The position numbers and the translations under genes were made by a program. DNA of 64,000 nucleotides from JASJAR01 sp038530285 (GTDB lineage: Bacteria > Pseudomonadota > Alphaproteobacteria > Rhodobacterales > Rhodobacteraceae), in NCBI GenBank assembly GCA_038530285.1, contig JBCBCY010000002.1:124001-188000 (forward strand), given 5' to 3'. This document shows positions 15,780 to 25,028 of this stretch, piece after piece (within the stretch, counting starts at the first letter, position 1; every line of letters begins with the position of its first letter). The notes under the pieces are model-generated. The model ran no database searches, was not told where the DNA came from, and saw nothing but the letters and a program-made list of their open reading frames with translations.

Positions 15780-16991
15780 TCAGACGCGCCGCAGCGCCAG
15801 CACCGCGTTCAACCCGCCAAAGGCAAAGGCGTTGGACACCACGACATTCACCTCAGCCTCGCGCGCGGCATTCGGCACCACGTCGAGATCACATTCGGGG
15901 TCGGGCTCTTCATAGCCGATGGTCGGGGCGACGATCCCGTCGCGCAGCGCCATGATACAGGCCAGGATTTCGACCGCCCCCGTGCCCCCCAGAAGATGGC
16001 CGTGCATGGATTTGGTCGACGAAATCATCAGGTCGTCTGCCGCCGCGCCGAACACCTGACGCACCGCGGCACATTCGGTCCGGTCATTGGCCGCCGTACC
16101 CGTGCCGTGGGCATTGATGTATTCGACGTCTTGCGGGTTCAGACGCGCGTCTTTGAGCGCGCCGCCAATCGCGCGCGCCGCCCCGGCCTGGGACGGCATC
16201 ACAATGTCAGAGGCATCAGACGTCATCTGAAACCCGATCACCTCGGCCAGAATATCGGCGCCGCGTGCGGTGGCGTGATCGTAGTCTTCAAAGACGAAAA
16301 TGCCCGCACCTTCGCCCTGCACCATCCCGCTGCGGTTGGCGCTAAACGGCCGGCAGGCGTCTTTCGACATGACCCTGAGGCCTTCCCAGGCCTTGATCCC
16401 GCCAAAGGAAAACGGCGCCTCGGCCCCGCCCGTCAGCATTGCGGTCGCAGCCCCTGAGCGCACCAGCTGATAGGCAAGCCCCATCGCGTGGTTGGACGAC
16501 GCACAGGCCGTCGAGACCGTGAAATTGGGCCCTTGCAGGTTATGCGCCATGCTGATGTGGCTGCCCGCGGCATTGTTCATCAATTTGGGGATCACCAGCG
16601 GATGAACGCGGTTTTTGCCTTCGCGGAAAATCGTGGCGTAGTTTTCATCAAGCGTTTGGGCCCCGCCGACCCCGGTGCCGATGACAACGCCGGTCGTCTC
16701 ACCCAGCGCGCCGCCGAAATCCAACCCCGAACTGGCCACCGCTTCTTCGGCAGCATGAAGGGCGAATTGGGTGAACCGGTCGAAAAGCGCAAGCTCCTGG
16801 CGTTTGAACCGCGCCTGATCGAACGTCTTGACCTGCCCGCCAATGCGGATCGCCAGCCGGTCGCTATCGGCCATGTCGAGGGTCGCGATGCCCAGACGGC
16901 CCTCTTTCATCGCCTCAAGCGTGGTGGCGACATCTGCGCCAAGCGCATTGATCGTCCCTGCCCCGGTGATGGCAACCCGTTTCAGCGCCAA
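15780..16991 (-). CDS. Beta-ketoacyl-ACP synthase, FabF-like
   Basis: A 403-residue condensing enzyme that extends an acyl chain by two carbons from malonyl-ACP. The catalytic Cys is in STACASSNHAMG and the two His in NAHGTGTAANDRTE and KSMHGHLLGGTGAVE, the KAS II (Cys-His-His) pattern. The start is TTG with an AAAGGG ribosome site, 5 bases after the stop of the acyl carrier protein gene. It is not next to fabD, fabG or plsX, so it is probably a dedicated condensing enzyme rather than the housekeeping FabF. The acyl product cannot be deduced from the sequence. Confidence 0.88.
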   Translation of the reverse strand: MALKRVAITGAGTINALGADVATTLEAMKEGRLGIATLDMADSDRLAIRIGGQVKTFDQARFKRQELALFDRFTQFALHAAEEAVASSGLDFGGALGETTGVVIGTGVGGAQTLDENYATIFREGKNRVHPLVIPKLMNNAAGSHISMAHNLQGPNFTVSTACASSNHAMGLAYQLVRSGAATAMLTGGAEAPFSFGGIKAWEGLRVMSKDACRPFSANRSGMVQGEGAGIFVFEDYDHATARGADILAEVIGFQMTSDASDIVMPSQAGAARAIGGALKDARLNPQDVEYINAHGTGTAANDRTECAAVRQVFGAAADDLMISSTKSMHGHLLGGTGAVEILACIMALRDGIVAPTIGYEEPDPECDLDVVPNAAREAEVNVVVSNAFAFGGLNAVLALRRV

Positions 16992-16996
16992 CCCCG

Positions 16997-17263
16997 TCAG
17001 CCCTTTTTCGCTTGGATCAGACCTTTGACCGCCGTGATGATCGACCCCACGGTCGAGATGTCAAAATCCGACTGTTCGGGCGCATTTGCATTGAACGGCA
17101 CGTCGATTTCGAACGCCTCTTCAATGGCAAAAATCGATTCCACCAGGCCCAGGCTGTCCACGCCCAGATCCTCAAGCGATTGGGTCTCGGAGATATCGGA
17201 CGGCTCGAGAACCGCGAGTTCCGCGATGATCTCAATCACCTTGTCTCTGACGTCGTCGCTCAT
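16997..17263 (-). CDS. Accessory acyl carrier protein
   Basis: An 88-residue four-helix carrier. DLGVDSLGLVESIF contains the Ser that receives 4'-phosphopantetheine. Unlike standard AcpP it has an NANAPEQSDFD insertion before the last helix and a longer basic C-terminus (LIQAKKG), so it is a specialised carrier. It is transcribed just ahead of the FabF-like synthase and probably presents substrate to it. An AAGAGGCGG ribosome site precedes the ATG. Confidence 0.88.
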   Translation of the reverse strand: MSDDVRDKVIEIIAELAVLEPSDISETQSLEDLGVDSLGLVESIFAIEEAFEIDVPFNANAPEQSDFDISTVGSIITAVKGLIQAKKG

Positions 17264-17358
17264 CCACCGCCTCTTATCCTTGGGCGGGAGGTTTAGTCGC
17301 CTTTGCGAGGCGGGGAAACCGAATTCTTGATCACCCCCACCTGTGTTTGTCCCAAAGC

Positions 17359-18960
17359 CTAGCTTTGAAAGCCGCCTACAGTGACGCCTTCGCGTTCAAG
17401 GGCTGCGCGGATCTTCGCGTCGCGGCCATAGATGTCGCGGCGATACTGCATCCGGCCCTTCGCCTGGGTAAAGGCCGTGCGGTAAACGATGTGCACCGGC
17501 ACCGGCTTTTCCAGGTCGATCTGCGTTTCACGCCCGGTGGCCAGGGTGGTCTGGAACAGCCCGCGCGGGTCGTCCGATTGCACCGCCAAAAGGGCATACG
17601 CAAACTCGAACGGTTTGTGCAGACGGATACAGCCATGGCTGAAATCGCGCTGCTCACGCGCAAACAGATCCTTGGCCGGCGTGTCATGCAGGTAGATGTT
17701 GTAGCGGTTGGGGAACATGAATTTGACCAGCCCCAACGCATTTGACCGGCTGGGCCGCTGCTTGATGTTGAACGGGAAGGACCGCGCCGAAAACTGGGTG
17801 AAATCCACCGCATCGCGGGGCACCACGCGCCCGCGCCGGTCCACCAGCGTCAGATGGCCGACCGCATAGGGGTTTTGTTGCAAGCGCGGCAGGTATTCCT
17901 TTGTCGCGATCGACCGCGGCACATGCCAGGTCGGGTTGATGATCATATGTTCCATCACATCCGAAAACTCCGGGCTGCGACGGTCGGGATCATCCATGCC
18001 AATGACCGAACGGGTGACAAAGCTCGTCTTCGCCTCGTCCACGATGCGGACGTGAAAATCGGTCAGGTTCACCCAGATATGGCGCGCGCCCAGATCCTGG
18101 TTGATCCAGCGTTCCCGCTCCATCGCGACCAGGACCTGGCCAAGCCGGGTGTCCGCCGAGCGGTTCACCTCGGCGATCGTTCCAGCGCCTGCAACCCCAT
18201 CGGCGGTCAACCCGTGGTCGGCCTGAAAGGCTTCCACCGCAGCCATCAAGCGGGCATCGAAAGAGGCGGTCGCACTGCGGTCGAGGTATCCCATTGCGAT
18301 CAGGCGATTGCGCAGGGCGATCACTTCTGGGCCGGTGTCGCCGGGTTCAAGCTTGCGCGACCTGACGGTCTGCCCCCAGCCGCCCCGAGCCAGTTGGCGT
18401 TCCAACCGGTGCTTTTCCTTCATCAGGCGGGCATATTCCGGGGTTTGAGGCGGCAGGCTGTCCATGACCTGGCGCGCAGGTTCGGACGCCAGGCGGCGCA
18501 AAAGTGCTGTGCCATCGCGCAGGGGAACATCGCGCACAAGGCCCGCGTCAACCTCGCTTGGCGTCAGAATTCCGGTTTGCACATCGCGGGCATAGGCCAG
18601 AAAAAGCCGGCTCATTTCCACCTCGACCTGCCCCAGGGCGCGGTCGCCGCGCACATTGGCAAGCATCGCTTTGAGCGCGTCAATGTCATAGCGGCCCTCG
18701 GGCAGGCCATGGGACCCCGCATCCGACAACGCCCTGATCAACGCCTGACGTCGCGCGGCGTCATCCGCATCTGGCCCCGTCCAGATCGGCTGATATCCGG
18801 TTTCGCGGTAAAACGCCCCAATGGCCGGCGTTTCATACGCCGCTTCCGCGACCGATTGCTTGAAAAGCGTGACTTCAGCAGCGACGGGCCCAACGGCCCC
18901 GAACACCAATGCAAAAACGGCAGCGAACACCCCTGTTCGGCCGACACCTGGCAGCGTCAT
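17359..18960 (-). CDS. L,D-transpeptidase (YcbB-like) with peptidoglycan-binding domain
   Basis: A 533-residue periplasmic enzyme making 3-3 peptidoglycan crosslinks or attaching proteins to the wall. A signal peptide ends near VAAEV. The N-terminal region (30-190) matches the scaffold domain of YcbB enzymes. A PG_binding_1 domain lies near 220-300 (LEPGDTGPEVIALRNRLIAMGYL and FQADHGLTADGVAG). The YkuD catalytic domain ends with FSHGCIRLHKPFEFA, with the nucleophile Cys. The longest frame begins at 19194, but the signal peptide and a TAAGGG site place the start at 18960. It is divergent from a DUF882 gene. Confidence 0.92.
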   Translation of the reverse strand: MTLPGVGRTGVFAAVFALVFGAVGPVAAEVTLFKQSVAEAAYETPAIGAFYRETGYQPIWTGPDADDAARRQALIRALSDAGSHGLPEGRYDIDALKAMLANVRGDRALGQVEVEMSRLFLAYARDVQTGILTPSEVDAGLVRDVPLRDGTALLRRLASEPARQVMDSLPPQTPEYARLMKEKHRLERQLARGGWGQTVRSRKLEPGDTGPEVIALRNRLIAMGYLDRSATASFDARLMAAVEAFQADHGLTADGVAGAGTIAEVNRSADTRLGQVLVAMERERWINQDLGARHIWVNLTDFHVRIVDEAKTSFVTRSVIGMDDPDRRSPEFSDVMEHMIINPTWHVPRSIATKEYLPRLQQNPYAVGHLTLVDRRGRVVPRDAVDFTQFSARSFPFNIKQRPSRSNALGLVKFMFPNRYNIYLHDTPAKDLFAREQRDFSHGCIRLHKPFEFAYALLAVQSDDPRGLFQTTLATGRETQIDLEKPVPVHIVYRTAFTQAKGRMQYRRDIYGRDAKIRAALEREGVTVGGFQS

Positions 18961-19267
18961 TTCATATCCCTTACTGAACTCGGCAGCTCTTATTGCCCAA
19001 CGTCGCGAAAAGCCATCGCCCTGTCCATTCACTTTTCCCGGCGGTTCTGCGTCTGTCACTTCCGCGCAACGTTGCCGCTGAAATTGGCGCCGCACCCGGG
19101 CGGCACCCCCTTGATGGGCGGTTTTTTGCCGAAAAAACGACCAAATGGGCGCAATTAAGGCGACCTTATTGGGATGGACGGAAGCTCGTGTCATAACGCC
19201 CCCAGCCTAGGGGGATGGGTTTAAACGCTGCTTAAGCGGCACACGAGACGCGGGACGACACAGGCTA
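18961..19267. other. Divergent intergenic region between L,D-transpeptidase and DUF882 genes
   Basis: About 307 bases that must hold promoters for both wall-related genes. I see a GCTTAAGC palindrome at 19233-19240 and a CCCCCAGCCTAGGGGG inverted repeat near 19200-19215, but no consensus promoter I would defend. No ORF in it has coding character. Confidence 0.35.
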
Positions 19268-19837
19268 ATGACGAGCAGAACCAAAAGCGGCATCACCCGT
19301 CGAGGCGTATTGGGTGCATTTGCAGCAACCGCCATCACAGCAGCTCCAACTTACGCAAATGCGTTCGGTTTTCTTCGCGGGGCTGGCGATATCCGACAAT
19401 TGAAGATGTACTCGAACCGCACGGGCGAGAGTATGCATTCGATCTACTGGATCGAAGGCCAGTACATCCCCGAAGCGCTGAAGGAAATTTCGTGGTTCAT
19501 GCGCGACTGGCGCTCGGATGCGAAAATCAGCATTGATACGCGCGCCCTGGATATCTGGGCTGCAACGCACAGTCTTTTGGACACCGATGAGCCGTTCATG
19601 ATGCTGTCGGGTTATCGGTCACCACAGACCAATGCGATGTTGCGGTCGAAATCACGCGGGGTTGCGCGCAACTCGCTTCACATGAAGGGCCAAGCGGCAG
19701 ATTTGCGGATGTCGAACCGGTCGGTGTCGCAAGTGTCGCGCGCTGCAGCGTCTTGCGCATCAGGCGGGGTCGGGCGCTACTCGGGGTCGAACTTCGTGCA
19801 TATTGACTGTGGTGTCGTGCGCACCTGGGGTCGCTGA
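19268..19837 (+). CDS. DUF882 (YcbK-like, peptidase M15-type) protein with Tat signal
   Basis: A 189-residue protein. The N-terminus, KSGITRRGVLGAFAATAITAAP, is a twin-arginine signal, so the protein is folded before export. The mature part has the M15/DUF882 fold: MLSGYRSPQTNAML, then NSLHMKGQAADLR with the zinc-binding His and Asp, then FVHIDCG with the last His. This suggests a periplasmic metallopeptidase-like protein acting on peptidoglycan stems. It lies back to back with the L,D-transpeptidase. A terminator follows 34 bases downstream. Confidence 0.88.
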   Translation: MTSRTKSGITRRGVLGAFAATAITAAPTYANAFGFLRGAGDIRQLKMYSNRTGESMHSIYWIEGQYIPEALKEISWFMRDWRSDAKISIDTRALDIWAATHSLLDTDEPFMMLSGYRSPQTNAMLRSKSRGVARNSLHMKGQAADLRMSNRSVSQVSRAAASCASGGVGRYSGSNFVHIDCGVVRTWGR

Positions 19838-19870
19838 GCAAGAGGTATCGTTCGAGATCAGTACGTTTTG

Positions 19871-19894
19871 GGGCCGCATTGCGCGGCCCTTTTT
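19871..19894 (+). terminator. Rho-independent terminator of the DUF882 gene
   Basis: GGGCCGC at 19871-19877 pairs with GCGGCCC at 19883-19889, followed by five T. Confidence 0.8.
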
Positions 19895-20022
19895 CGTGGG
19901 GTTTGTTGGCGCAAGCCTGTGCGCGCAACCGGGTCCGCCGAGGGTCCGGGGCATGGGCGCCAGCGCAAGTTCAACTGCGCAATTTCAACTGCACGACGAC
20001 AGGACAGGGCGTCGGGGGGGCT

Positions 20023-20099
<77 letters not shown>

Positions 20100-20107
20100 G
20101 TATGCGC

Positions 20108-20136
20108 TGGATAGACCTGCTTTGGCGCTTTCGCAA
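20108..20136 (-). promoter_or_regulatory. Promoter of tRNA-Arg
   Basis: Read on the minus strand: TTGCGA at 20136-20131, a 17-base spacer, and TATCCA at 20113-20108. The predicted start is only a few bases before the tRNA 5' end. Confidence 0.55.
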
Positions 20137-20165
20137 GATGAAAGCTGGCGAACGGTCCTGCCAGG

Positions 20166-22130
20166 TTACGCGGCCTGATTGTGCCTGCCACCGGGCTCCG
20201 CGGTCTTGTCCATCGACAGCTTGAAGGCCGCCACCAGACCATTCATGTGCTTTGCAGTTTCAGCAACCGACGCGGCAACGGCCACGACTTCTTCATTCAT
20301 CGCCGCATTGCGCTGGGTCGCGCGATCAATCTCGCCCAGCGTCGACGAGATTTCTTGCGCACTGGACGATTGTTCTTGTGCGCCGTTGCTGATCTGGTCG
20401 GTCAGCTCCGCCACGCTCTGGATCGATGACGACATTGCGGTGAGCGCCTCACTGACATCGCCCACGAGCTTCACGCCAGAGGAAACCTGCTCGCGGCTTG
20501 TCGAAATCAGTTGCTCGATATCGCGGGCGGAATCGGCGCAGCGTTGCGCCAACGCGCGCACTTCTGACGCCACGACTGCAAAACCCTGACCAGCTTCGCC
20601 GGCGCGCGCGGCCTCAACGCCGGCATTGAGCGCAAGGAGATTGGTCTGAAAACTGATGTCGTTGATCACGTTGACCGCCTGCGAAATCTGCTCGGACGCG
20701 CCGGAAATCTCGGTCATGGCGGCCACGGCCGTTGTGACGATCTGGTCTGTGTCTTCAGCTTGCTTACGCACCTTGCTGACATGCGTATTAGCCTCTTTCG
20801 CGTTCTCGGCCGAAGATTTGGCCGTGCTGGCAAACGCTTCGACGGCCGCATGGGTTTCCGCCAGGCCCGCGGCCGAAGATTCGGTGCGTTTCGCCAGGTC
20901 CTTGGAGGCCGAATCGAGTTCCGCCGCATTCGCAGACAAGCCAGATGCGCTCTGGGCTACGCCGCTCATGGCCTCCTCCAATTTGTGCGACATCCGATTG
21001 GCGTCCTCTTTCAGCTCGCCGAATGACCCTTGAAAGTCACCAGACATCCGCGCGGACAGATCCCCATCGGCCAGCGCATTGAGGACATCCGTGGTCGCAT
21101 CCAGACCGCGTTCCACGGTGATCATCAGATCATTGATCAGCCCACGCAACACATCTTGCCCATCTTGCGAGCTGTCGCGTTCCATGCGTGCGCTGAAATC
21201 CCCTGCCTTGGCACGCCCCAGAACGACCCCGAGATCATCCATCATGCGGCGCGCGGTCTCGGCTTCGGCTTCGGCGCGACTGCGGGCTTCGGCTTCTTTC
21301 GCCTGCTCGCGCTCGCGCGCGGCCTGATCAGCTGCGGCGCGTTCTTCGGCGAACTTGGCCTCGGCGGCGCGACGCTCTTGTGCTGCGACTTCCAAGCGTT
21401 TGCGCTCGTCAATGCCCGTCTGGAAGGTTTCAAGCGCATCAACAACCTCGCCGATCTCGATCGAACTCCGCTCGGGCATGACAACCTCATCCACCTCTTC
21501 AGCAATTGCCGTCATCGCCGAGATCGTGGTGTTCAGAGGCGTTGCAACAAAACGGCGCAGCAACAGCACCGACACCGCAACCATGATCAGCAAGGTGATC
21601 CCCAACGCCGCGATGGAGAGGTAGAACTTCTTTTGCAGAACCGCGAGGCTGCGCTGCGTGCTCCAGACGGCGACAATCTCGCCCACGGTCGAGCGATCGG
21701 CCCCAGCACCAAGTTGAACAGGGGCGCGGATTGTCAAAAAGGGCATGTCCCATTCAAACGACAAAGGCGCGTCGAAACTCGCCGTCGGCAATGCGGCCAA
21801 AAGGTCAGACGACGTCGTGTCGGTGGAGGCGGCGATGACCTCGGTCCCGTCCACATTCACCAGACGGATCGCGACAATATCAATGCCCGGATTGTCCAAG
21901 GCGCCGTTGACTGTGGGGGCGACCATGGTGTCGCGCTTCAGGCGGGTACCGGTGTTCACCTGATCTGCAAAATACTCGGTCAGCGTGACGGAATTGGTTT
22001 CAAACTGCTCAAATTCGGCAGAGCGCATCATCCAAGACGATGCGGCGAGAAGGACGAAAAAACACAACGTTAGGACCAGGCTCAGGCCCAAGGTTGCTTT
22101 GCCGATCAGGCTGTTTGTCAGCTTACGCAT
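20166..22130 (-). CDS. Methyl-accepting chemotaxis protein
   Basis: A 654-residue transmembrane chemoreceptor. Helix 1 spans residues 12-35. A periplasmic sensor of about 120 residues follows, and helix 2 lies near 160-185 (FYLSIAALGITLLIMVAVSVLL). A HAMP domain comes next, then a long Ala/Glu/Arg coiled coil and a second HAMP-like stretch (VERGLDATTDVLNALADGDL). The signalling tip is ISFQTNLLALNAGVEAARAGEAGQGFAVVASEVR, which contacts CheA and CheW. Methylation-type Gln/Glu helices flank it. It lies 22 bases downstream of a small periplasmic cache-like gene and is probably co-transcribed with it. Confidence 0.95.
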   Translation of the reverse strand: MRKLTNSLIGKATLGLSLVLTLCFFVLLAASSWMMRSAEFEQFETNSVTLTEYFADQVNTGTRLKRDTMVAPTVNGALDNPGIDIVAIRLVNVDGTEVIAASTDTTSSDLLAALPTASFDAPLSFEWDMPFLTIRAPVQLGAGADRSTVGEIVAVWSTQRSLAVLQKKFYLSIAALGITLLIMVAVSVLLLRRFVATPLNTTISAMTAIAEEVDEVVMPERSSIEIGEVVDALETFQTGIDERKRLEVAAQERRAAEAKFAEERAAADQAAREREQAKEAEARSRAEAEAETARRMMDDLGVVLGRAKAGDFSARMERDSSQDGQDVLRGLINDLMITVERGLDATTDVLNALADGDLSARMSGDFQGSFGELKEDANRMSHKLEEAMSGVAQSASGLSANAAELDSASKDLAKRTESSAAGLAETHAAVEAFASTAKSSAENAKEANTHVSKVRKQAEDTDQIVTTAVAAMTEISGASEQISQAVNVINDISFQTNLLALNAGVEAARAGEAGQGFAVVASEVRALAQRCADSARDIEQLISTSREQVSSGVKLVGDVSEALTAMSSSIQSVAELTDQISNGAQEQSSSAQEISSTLGEIDRATQRNAAMNEEVVAVAASVAETAKHMNGLVAAFKLSMDKTAEPGGRHNQAA

Positions 22131-22152
22131 ATCTTCGTCCTTCTTCTTTAGA

Positions 22153-22590
22153 TTACCGGCAGGTCATCACAATGACATCGCCAGGAACGGCCCATTCGCT
22201 GTGACAATTGTAGGTGTACTCAGCCTCGGTATCGTAGTGATACCACTCCAGCACGGCGTCACCTGACGCGTCGGCGGCCGCTTCGATCCGTGGCCACATG
22301 GGCTCACCGGTCAAATCCTCGACCTCGGCATAGCTGGACGCGATCAACTCTGGCTCACGGTTGTCTGCAACGATGACCGATTGTTCGAAAACGTGGATCC
22401 CCATCTTCGAGGCGGAAAACGGCTTTGCCGGATCGTGCATGGCCGCGATTCCGGCCTCCAGCCCCTGGGACTGAATGATTTCGACCATTTCCGACGTGAT
22501 CGTTTTGGCGTCTTCGGCCGTGCCAAAGTCAACGCTGGCATGGGCTGCGGTCGCTGCAAGAAGTGCGGCCGCGTTAACATAAGTGCGCAT
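22153..22590 (-). CDS. Periplasmic cache-domain-like protein
   Basis: A 145-residue exported protein with a short signal peptide ending in AHAS. The mature sequence has the single-cache pattern: an N-terminal helix (AEDAKTITSEMVEIIQSQG), then KMGIHVFEQSVIVADNREPELI, then a strand-rich end with two cysteines (YNCHSEW and VMTCR) that may form a disulfide. It has no anchor or enzymatic domain. Immediately upstream of a chemoreceptor gene, it could be a soluble ligand-binding partner. The ATG at 22590 has an AAGGAC site; a longer frame from 22605 lacks the signal-peptide start. Confidence 0.7.
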   Translation of the reverse strand: MRTYVNAAALLAATAAHASVDFGTAEDAKTITSEMVEIIQSQGLEAGIAAMHDPAKPFSASKMGIHVFEQSVIVADNREPELIASSYAEVEDLTGEPMWPRIEAAADASGDAVLEWYHYDTEAEYTYNCHSEWAVPGDVIVMTCR

Positions 22591-22703
22591 TGTTGTGTCC
22601 TTCACAGTTAAAACTGCAAAGGAGATACCCGGACGAAAGTTACCAGCGACCTTACAAGTTGCATTTTTTGCGCAAAAATTATGCGAGGCACCCGCGTGTT
22701 GGC

Positions 22704-23939
22704 TTAGGAAAAAAGCTCATGGCAGAGATTTAGCGCCTCGATCAGCACATCCACCTCGGCCTCTGTGTTGTACATCGCAAAGCTGGCCCGCGCCGTGGCC
22801 GACACGCCCAAATGCGCCATCAAGGGCTGCGCGCAATGGTGGCCGGCCCGCACCGCCACGCCCTTTTTGTCGAGCACGGTTGAGATGTCGTGGGGATGGG
22901 CCGCACCGTCTAGCGTGAACGAGAAGATCGCTGCCTTATCAGGCGTTTGCCCCTGGATATTCAGCCAATTCAGCCCCCCGAGACGGGTCTGGGCGTAGTC
23001 GCGCAACCGGTTTTCATGGGCCGCGATCGCGTCCATGCCGATGTCCATCATGTAATCCAGCGCCGCCCCAAGGCCGATCTGCTGGACGATCCCAGGCGTG
23101 CCGGCTTCGAACTTCAACGGTGGGTCGGCGTAGGTCACGACATCCTTCGCGACCGTGCGGATCATGTCGCCGCCGCCGATAAAGGGGCGCATTTCGGCCT
23201 GGCGATCGGGGTGGATGTAAATCGCGCCAGACCCCGAGGGCCCATAAAGCTTGTGGCCGGTGATCGCATAGAAATCACAGCCCAGATCGGTGACATCGAC
23301 GGGCATGTGCACCGCCGCCTGTGACCCATCGACCAGCACCGCCACACCGCGGGCATGGGCAGCCTCGACGATGGTTTTGATATCGACCTTGGTGCCCAGA
23401 ACATTCGACAGATGGGTGATTGCGATCAGCTTTGTCCTGGGGCCCATCGCGTCGATGACCTTTTCGGGATCAAGGGCGCCCACCGCATCGGTATCGACCC
23501 ATTTGAGCACAGCCCCCTGACGTTCGCGCAAAAAATGCCAGGGCACGATATTGGCGTGATGTTCCATCACCGACAAGACCACCTCGTCGCCGGGTTCAAA
23601 CCGGGGCATGGCCCAGCCGTAGGCGACCAGATTGATCCCCTCGGTCGTGCCCGAATTCATCACGATGGTCTTTTCATCCCCGGCCCCGAGGAAGGTGGCG
23701 ATCTTGCCGCGCACGGCTTCGTACTTCTCGGTCGCGATGTTCGACAGCGTGTGAAGGCCCCGGTGCACATTGGCGTATTCGTGCCCGTAGGCGTGGCTGA
23801 TCGCATCGATCACCACCTGCGGTTTCTGCGCGGACGCCCCATTGTCGAGGTAGACCAGCGGCTTGCCGTTCACCTGACGCGACAGGATGGGGAAATCGGC
23901 GCGGATACGCTCGACGTTGTAGTCGGTTTCATCACGCAC
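22704..23939 (-). CDS. sufS: Cysteine desulfurase SufS
   Basis: A PLP enzyme that removes sulfur from cysteine for Fe-S cluster assembly. The 411-residue group II protein has the PLP lysine in AITGHKLYGPSGSGA and the catalytic cysteine in RAGHHCAQPLM. MEHHANIVPW and the ELFS terminus are also typical. The start is GTG with a GGAGG ribosome site. The frame overlaps the preceding gene by 8 bases. It is the last gene of the leftward iscR-suf operon. No sufE or sufU is visible in this window. Confidence 0.95.
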   Translation of the reverse strand: MRDETDYNVERIRADFPILSRQVNGKPLVYLDNGASAQKPQVVIDAISHAYGHEYANVHRGLHTLSNIATEKYEAVRGKIATFLGAGDEKTIVMNSGTTEGINLVAYGWAMPRFEPGDEVVLSVMEHHANIVPWHFLRERQGAVLKWVDTDAVGALDPEKVIDAMGPRTKLIAITHLSNVLGTKVDIKTIVEAAHARGVAVLVDGSQAAVHMPVDVTDLGCDFYAITGHKLYGPSGSGAIYIHPDRQAEMRPFIGGGDMIRTVAKDVVTYADPPLKFEAGTPGIVQQIGLGAALDYMMDIGMDAIAAHENRLRDYAQTRLGGLNWLNIQGQTPDKAAIFSFTLDGAAHPHDISTVLDKKGVAVRAGHHCAQPLMAHLGVSATARASFAMYNTEAEVDVLIEALNLCHELFS

Positions 23940-24531
23940 CGGCCAGTCCTCCGAACAAGGTGATCAGAAACATCATGCCAATGGCCACAGCCGTCACCAC
24001 CGCAAGCAACAGACCGGCCGCTTTCATCAGCGAGCCGAAGCCGTGCAGGACGTCGGTGAACTGCACCGACAGCCAGATCAGCATCGTAAAGGCCGCAAAG
24101 CCCAAAACCAGCGACAAGCCCGGCAGCACGATCATCGCCGCAAGGATCGCCACGTTCAGCCCCACGGCGATCATGTTAAGGTACACAAGCAAGGTCGCGG
24201 CCTCTTCAAAGCGGCCCGTCCCGCCCATGCGGCTGCCCAGATACGTCAGCGCCCAGGACCCGATCGCAATGGTGCCCAAAAGCATGCCGGCCAGCAACAA
24301 CGGCTCGATTTGAACCGGTTCGACCGTGCCATCGGGCAGTTCCATATTCACCGGCCCGATCACCTGAAACTGCAAGTACCGCAGATAGGCGAGCGCGACC
24401 GAGACAAGCCCCGCCATGGGCCAAATGGCCCCGGCCGGCACGCCCAGGGACAGTGCCGCATTCGCCCCCTCGCGCGGGCTCATCAGACCCTGCCAACAGA
24501 GGCGGACCATTTGTTGGGGGTGAAAGCTCAT
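23932..24531 (-). CDS. YIP1-family membrane protein
   Basis: A 199-residue protein with about five transmembrane helices in the Yip1 arrangement (for example IWPMAGLVSVALAYLRYL, LLLAGMLLGTIAIGSWALTYLGSRMGG and LLLAVVTAVAIGMMFLITLFGG). The start at 24531 forms an ATGA overlap with the preceding gene, so the longer frame is rejected. It sits between sufD and sufS in the operon. Nothing in its sequence suggests a direct Fe-S role. Confidence 0.8.
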   Translation of the reverse strand: MSFHPQQMVRLCWQGLMSPREGANAALSLGVPAGAIWPMAGLVSVALAYLRYLQFQVIGPVNMELPDGTVEPVQIEPLLLAGMLLGTIAIGSWALTYLGSRMGGTGRFEEAATLLVYLNMIAVGLNVAILAAMIVLPGLSLVLGFAAFTMLIWLSVQFTDVLHGFGSLMKAAGLLLAVVTAVAIGMMFLITLFGGLAGA

Positions 24532-25019
24532 GTTTCCTGCTTCTGCCATTCCGCGACCGCCAGTCCTGCCCCCCAAAACACCACAAAGGCCCCAAGGGCA
24601 AGAAGACCCACGCCCGACAAGGCCGGGCCGGGGCCGATGAAACCCGCCACAAGCCCGTGCAAAAGCCACAAAGGTGACGCCGCCAGCAGCGCCCAGAACA
24701 ACGCCATGCGCGCGCGAAACCAGGTGCCATGCCCGCCAAAGACCCGCGCGATCACATGTGACACGGCGGCAATCGCATAAAGCACCAGCGGCATGATAAA
24801 CACCCAGGCAAAAACCGCCGATCCCATCTGCATCTGCAAATCAATCGACCCGTCATAGAACGCCTCGCGCGCCAGCCGGGGCCATTGCGCGATGGAAATC
24901 AGCACGCAAGCCGCCAGCACCACCGCAATCGCGCGGTCCTCGCGCTGGCCGGCCATGCGGCGCGCCTGCACCTCGCGCGGGGCGACGTAGCTGCGCAGGA
25001 TATCGTTGCTGACGCTCAC
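24528..25019 (-). CDS. Hypothetical membrane protein in the suf operon (163 aa)
   Basis: An unrecognised protein with a basic N-terminal segment (REVQARRMAGQREDR) followed by four predicted helices. A GTG start has an AGGGCAGGGG stretch upstream, and the gap to sufD is 9 bases. The 3' end overlaps the YIP1-family gene by 4 bases. Close coupling to two operon members suggests it is a real gene, though I can assign no function. Confidence 0.75.
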   Translation of the reverse strand: MSVSNDILRSYVAPREVQARRMAGQREDRAIAVVLAACVLISIAQWPRLAREAFYDGSIDLQMQMGSAVFAWVFIMPLVLYAIAAVSHVIARVFGGHGTWFRARMALFWALLAASPLWLLHGLVAGFIGPGPALSGVGLLALGAFVVFWGAGLAVAEWQKQET

Positions 25020-25028
25020 GCCCCTGCC

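Noticed and set aside
17854..19158. 434-codon plus-strand frame
   Set aside because: It is antisense to the L,D-transpeptidase; composition of a shadow frame.
17359..19194. 611-residue form of the L,D-transpeptidase
   Set aside because: The first 78 residues are Arg-rich with no domain, and they would hide a clear signal peptide beginning at 18960.
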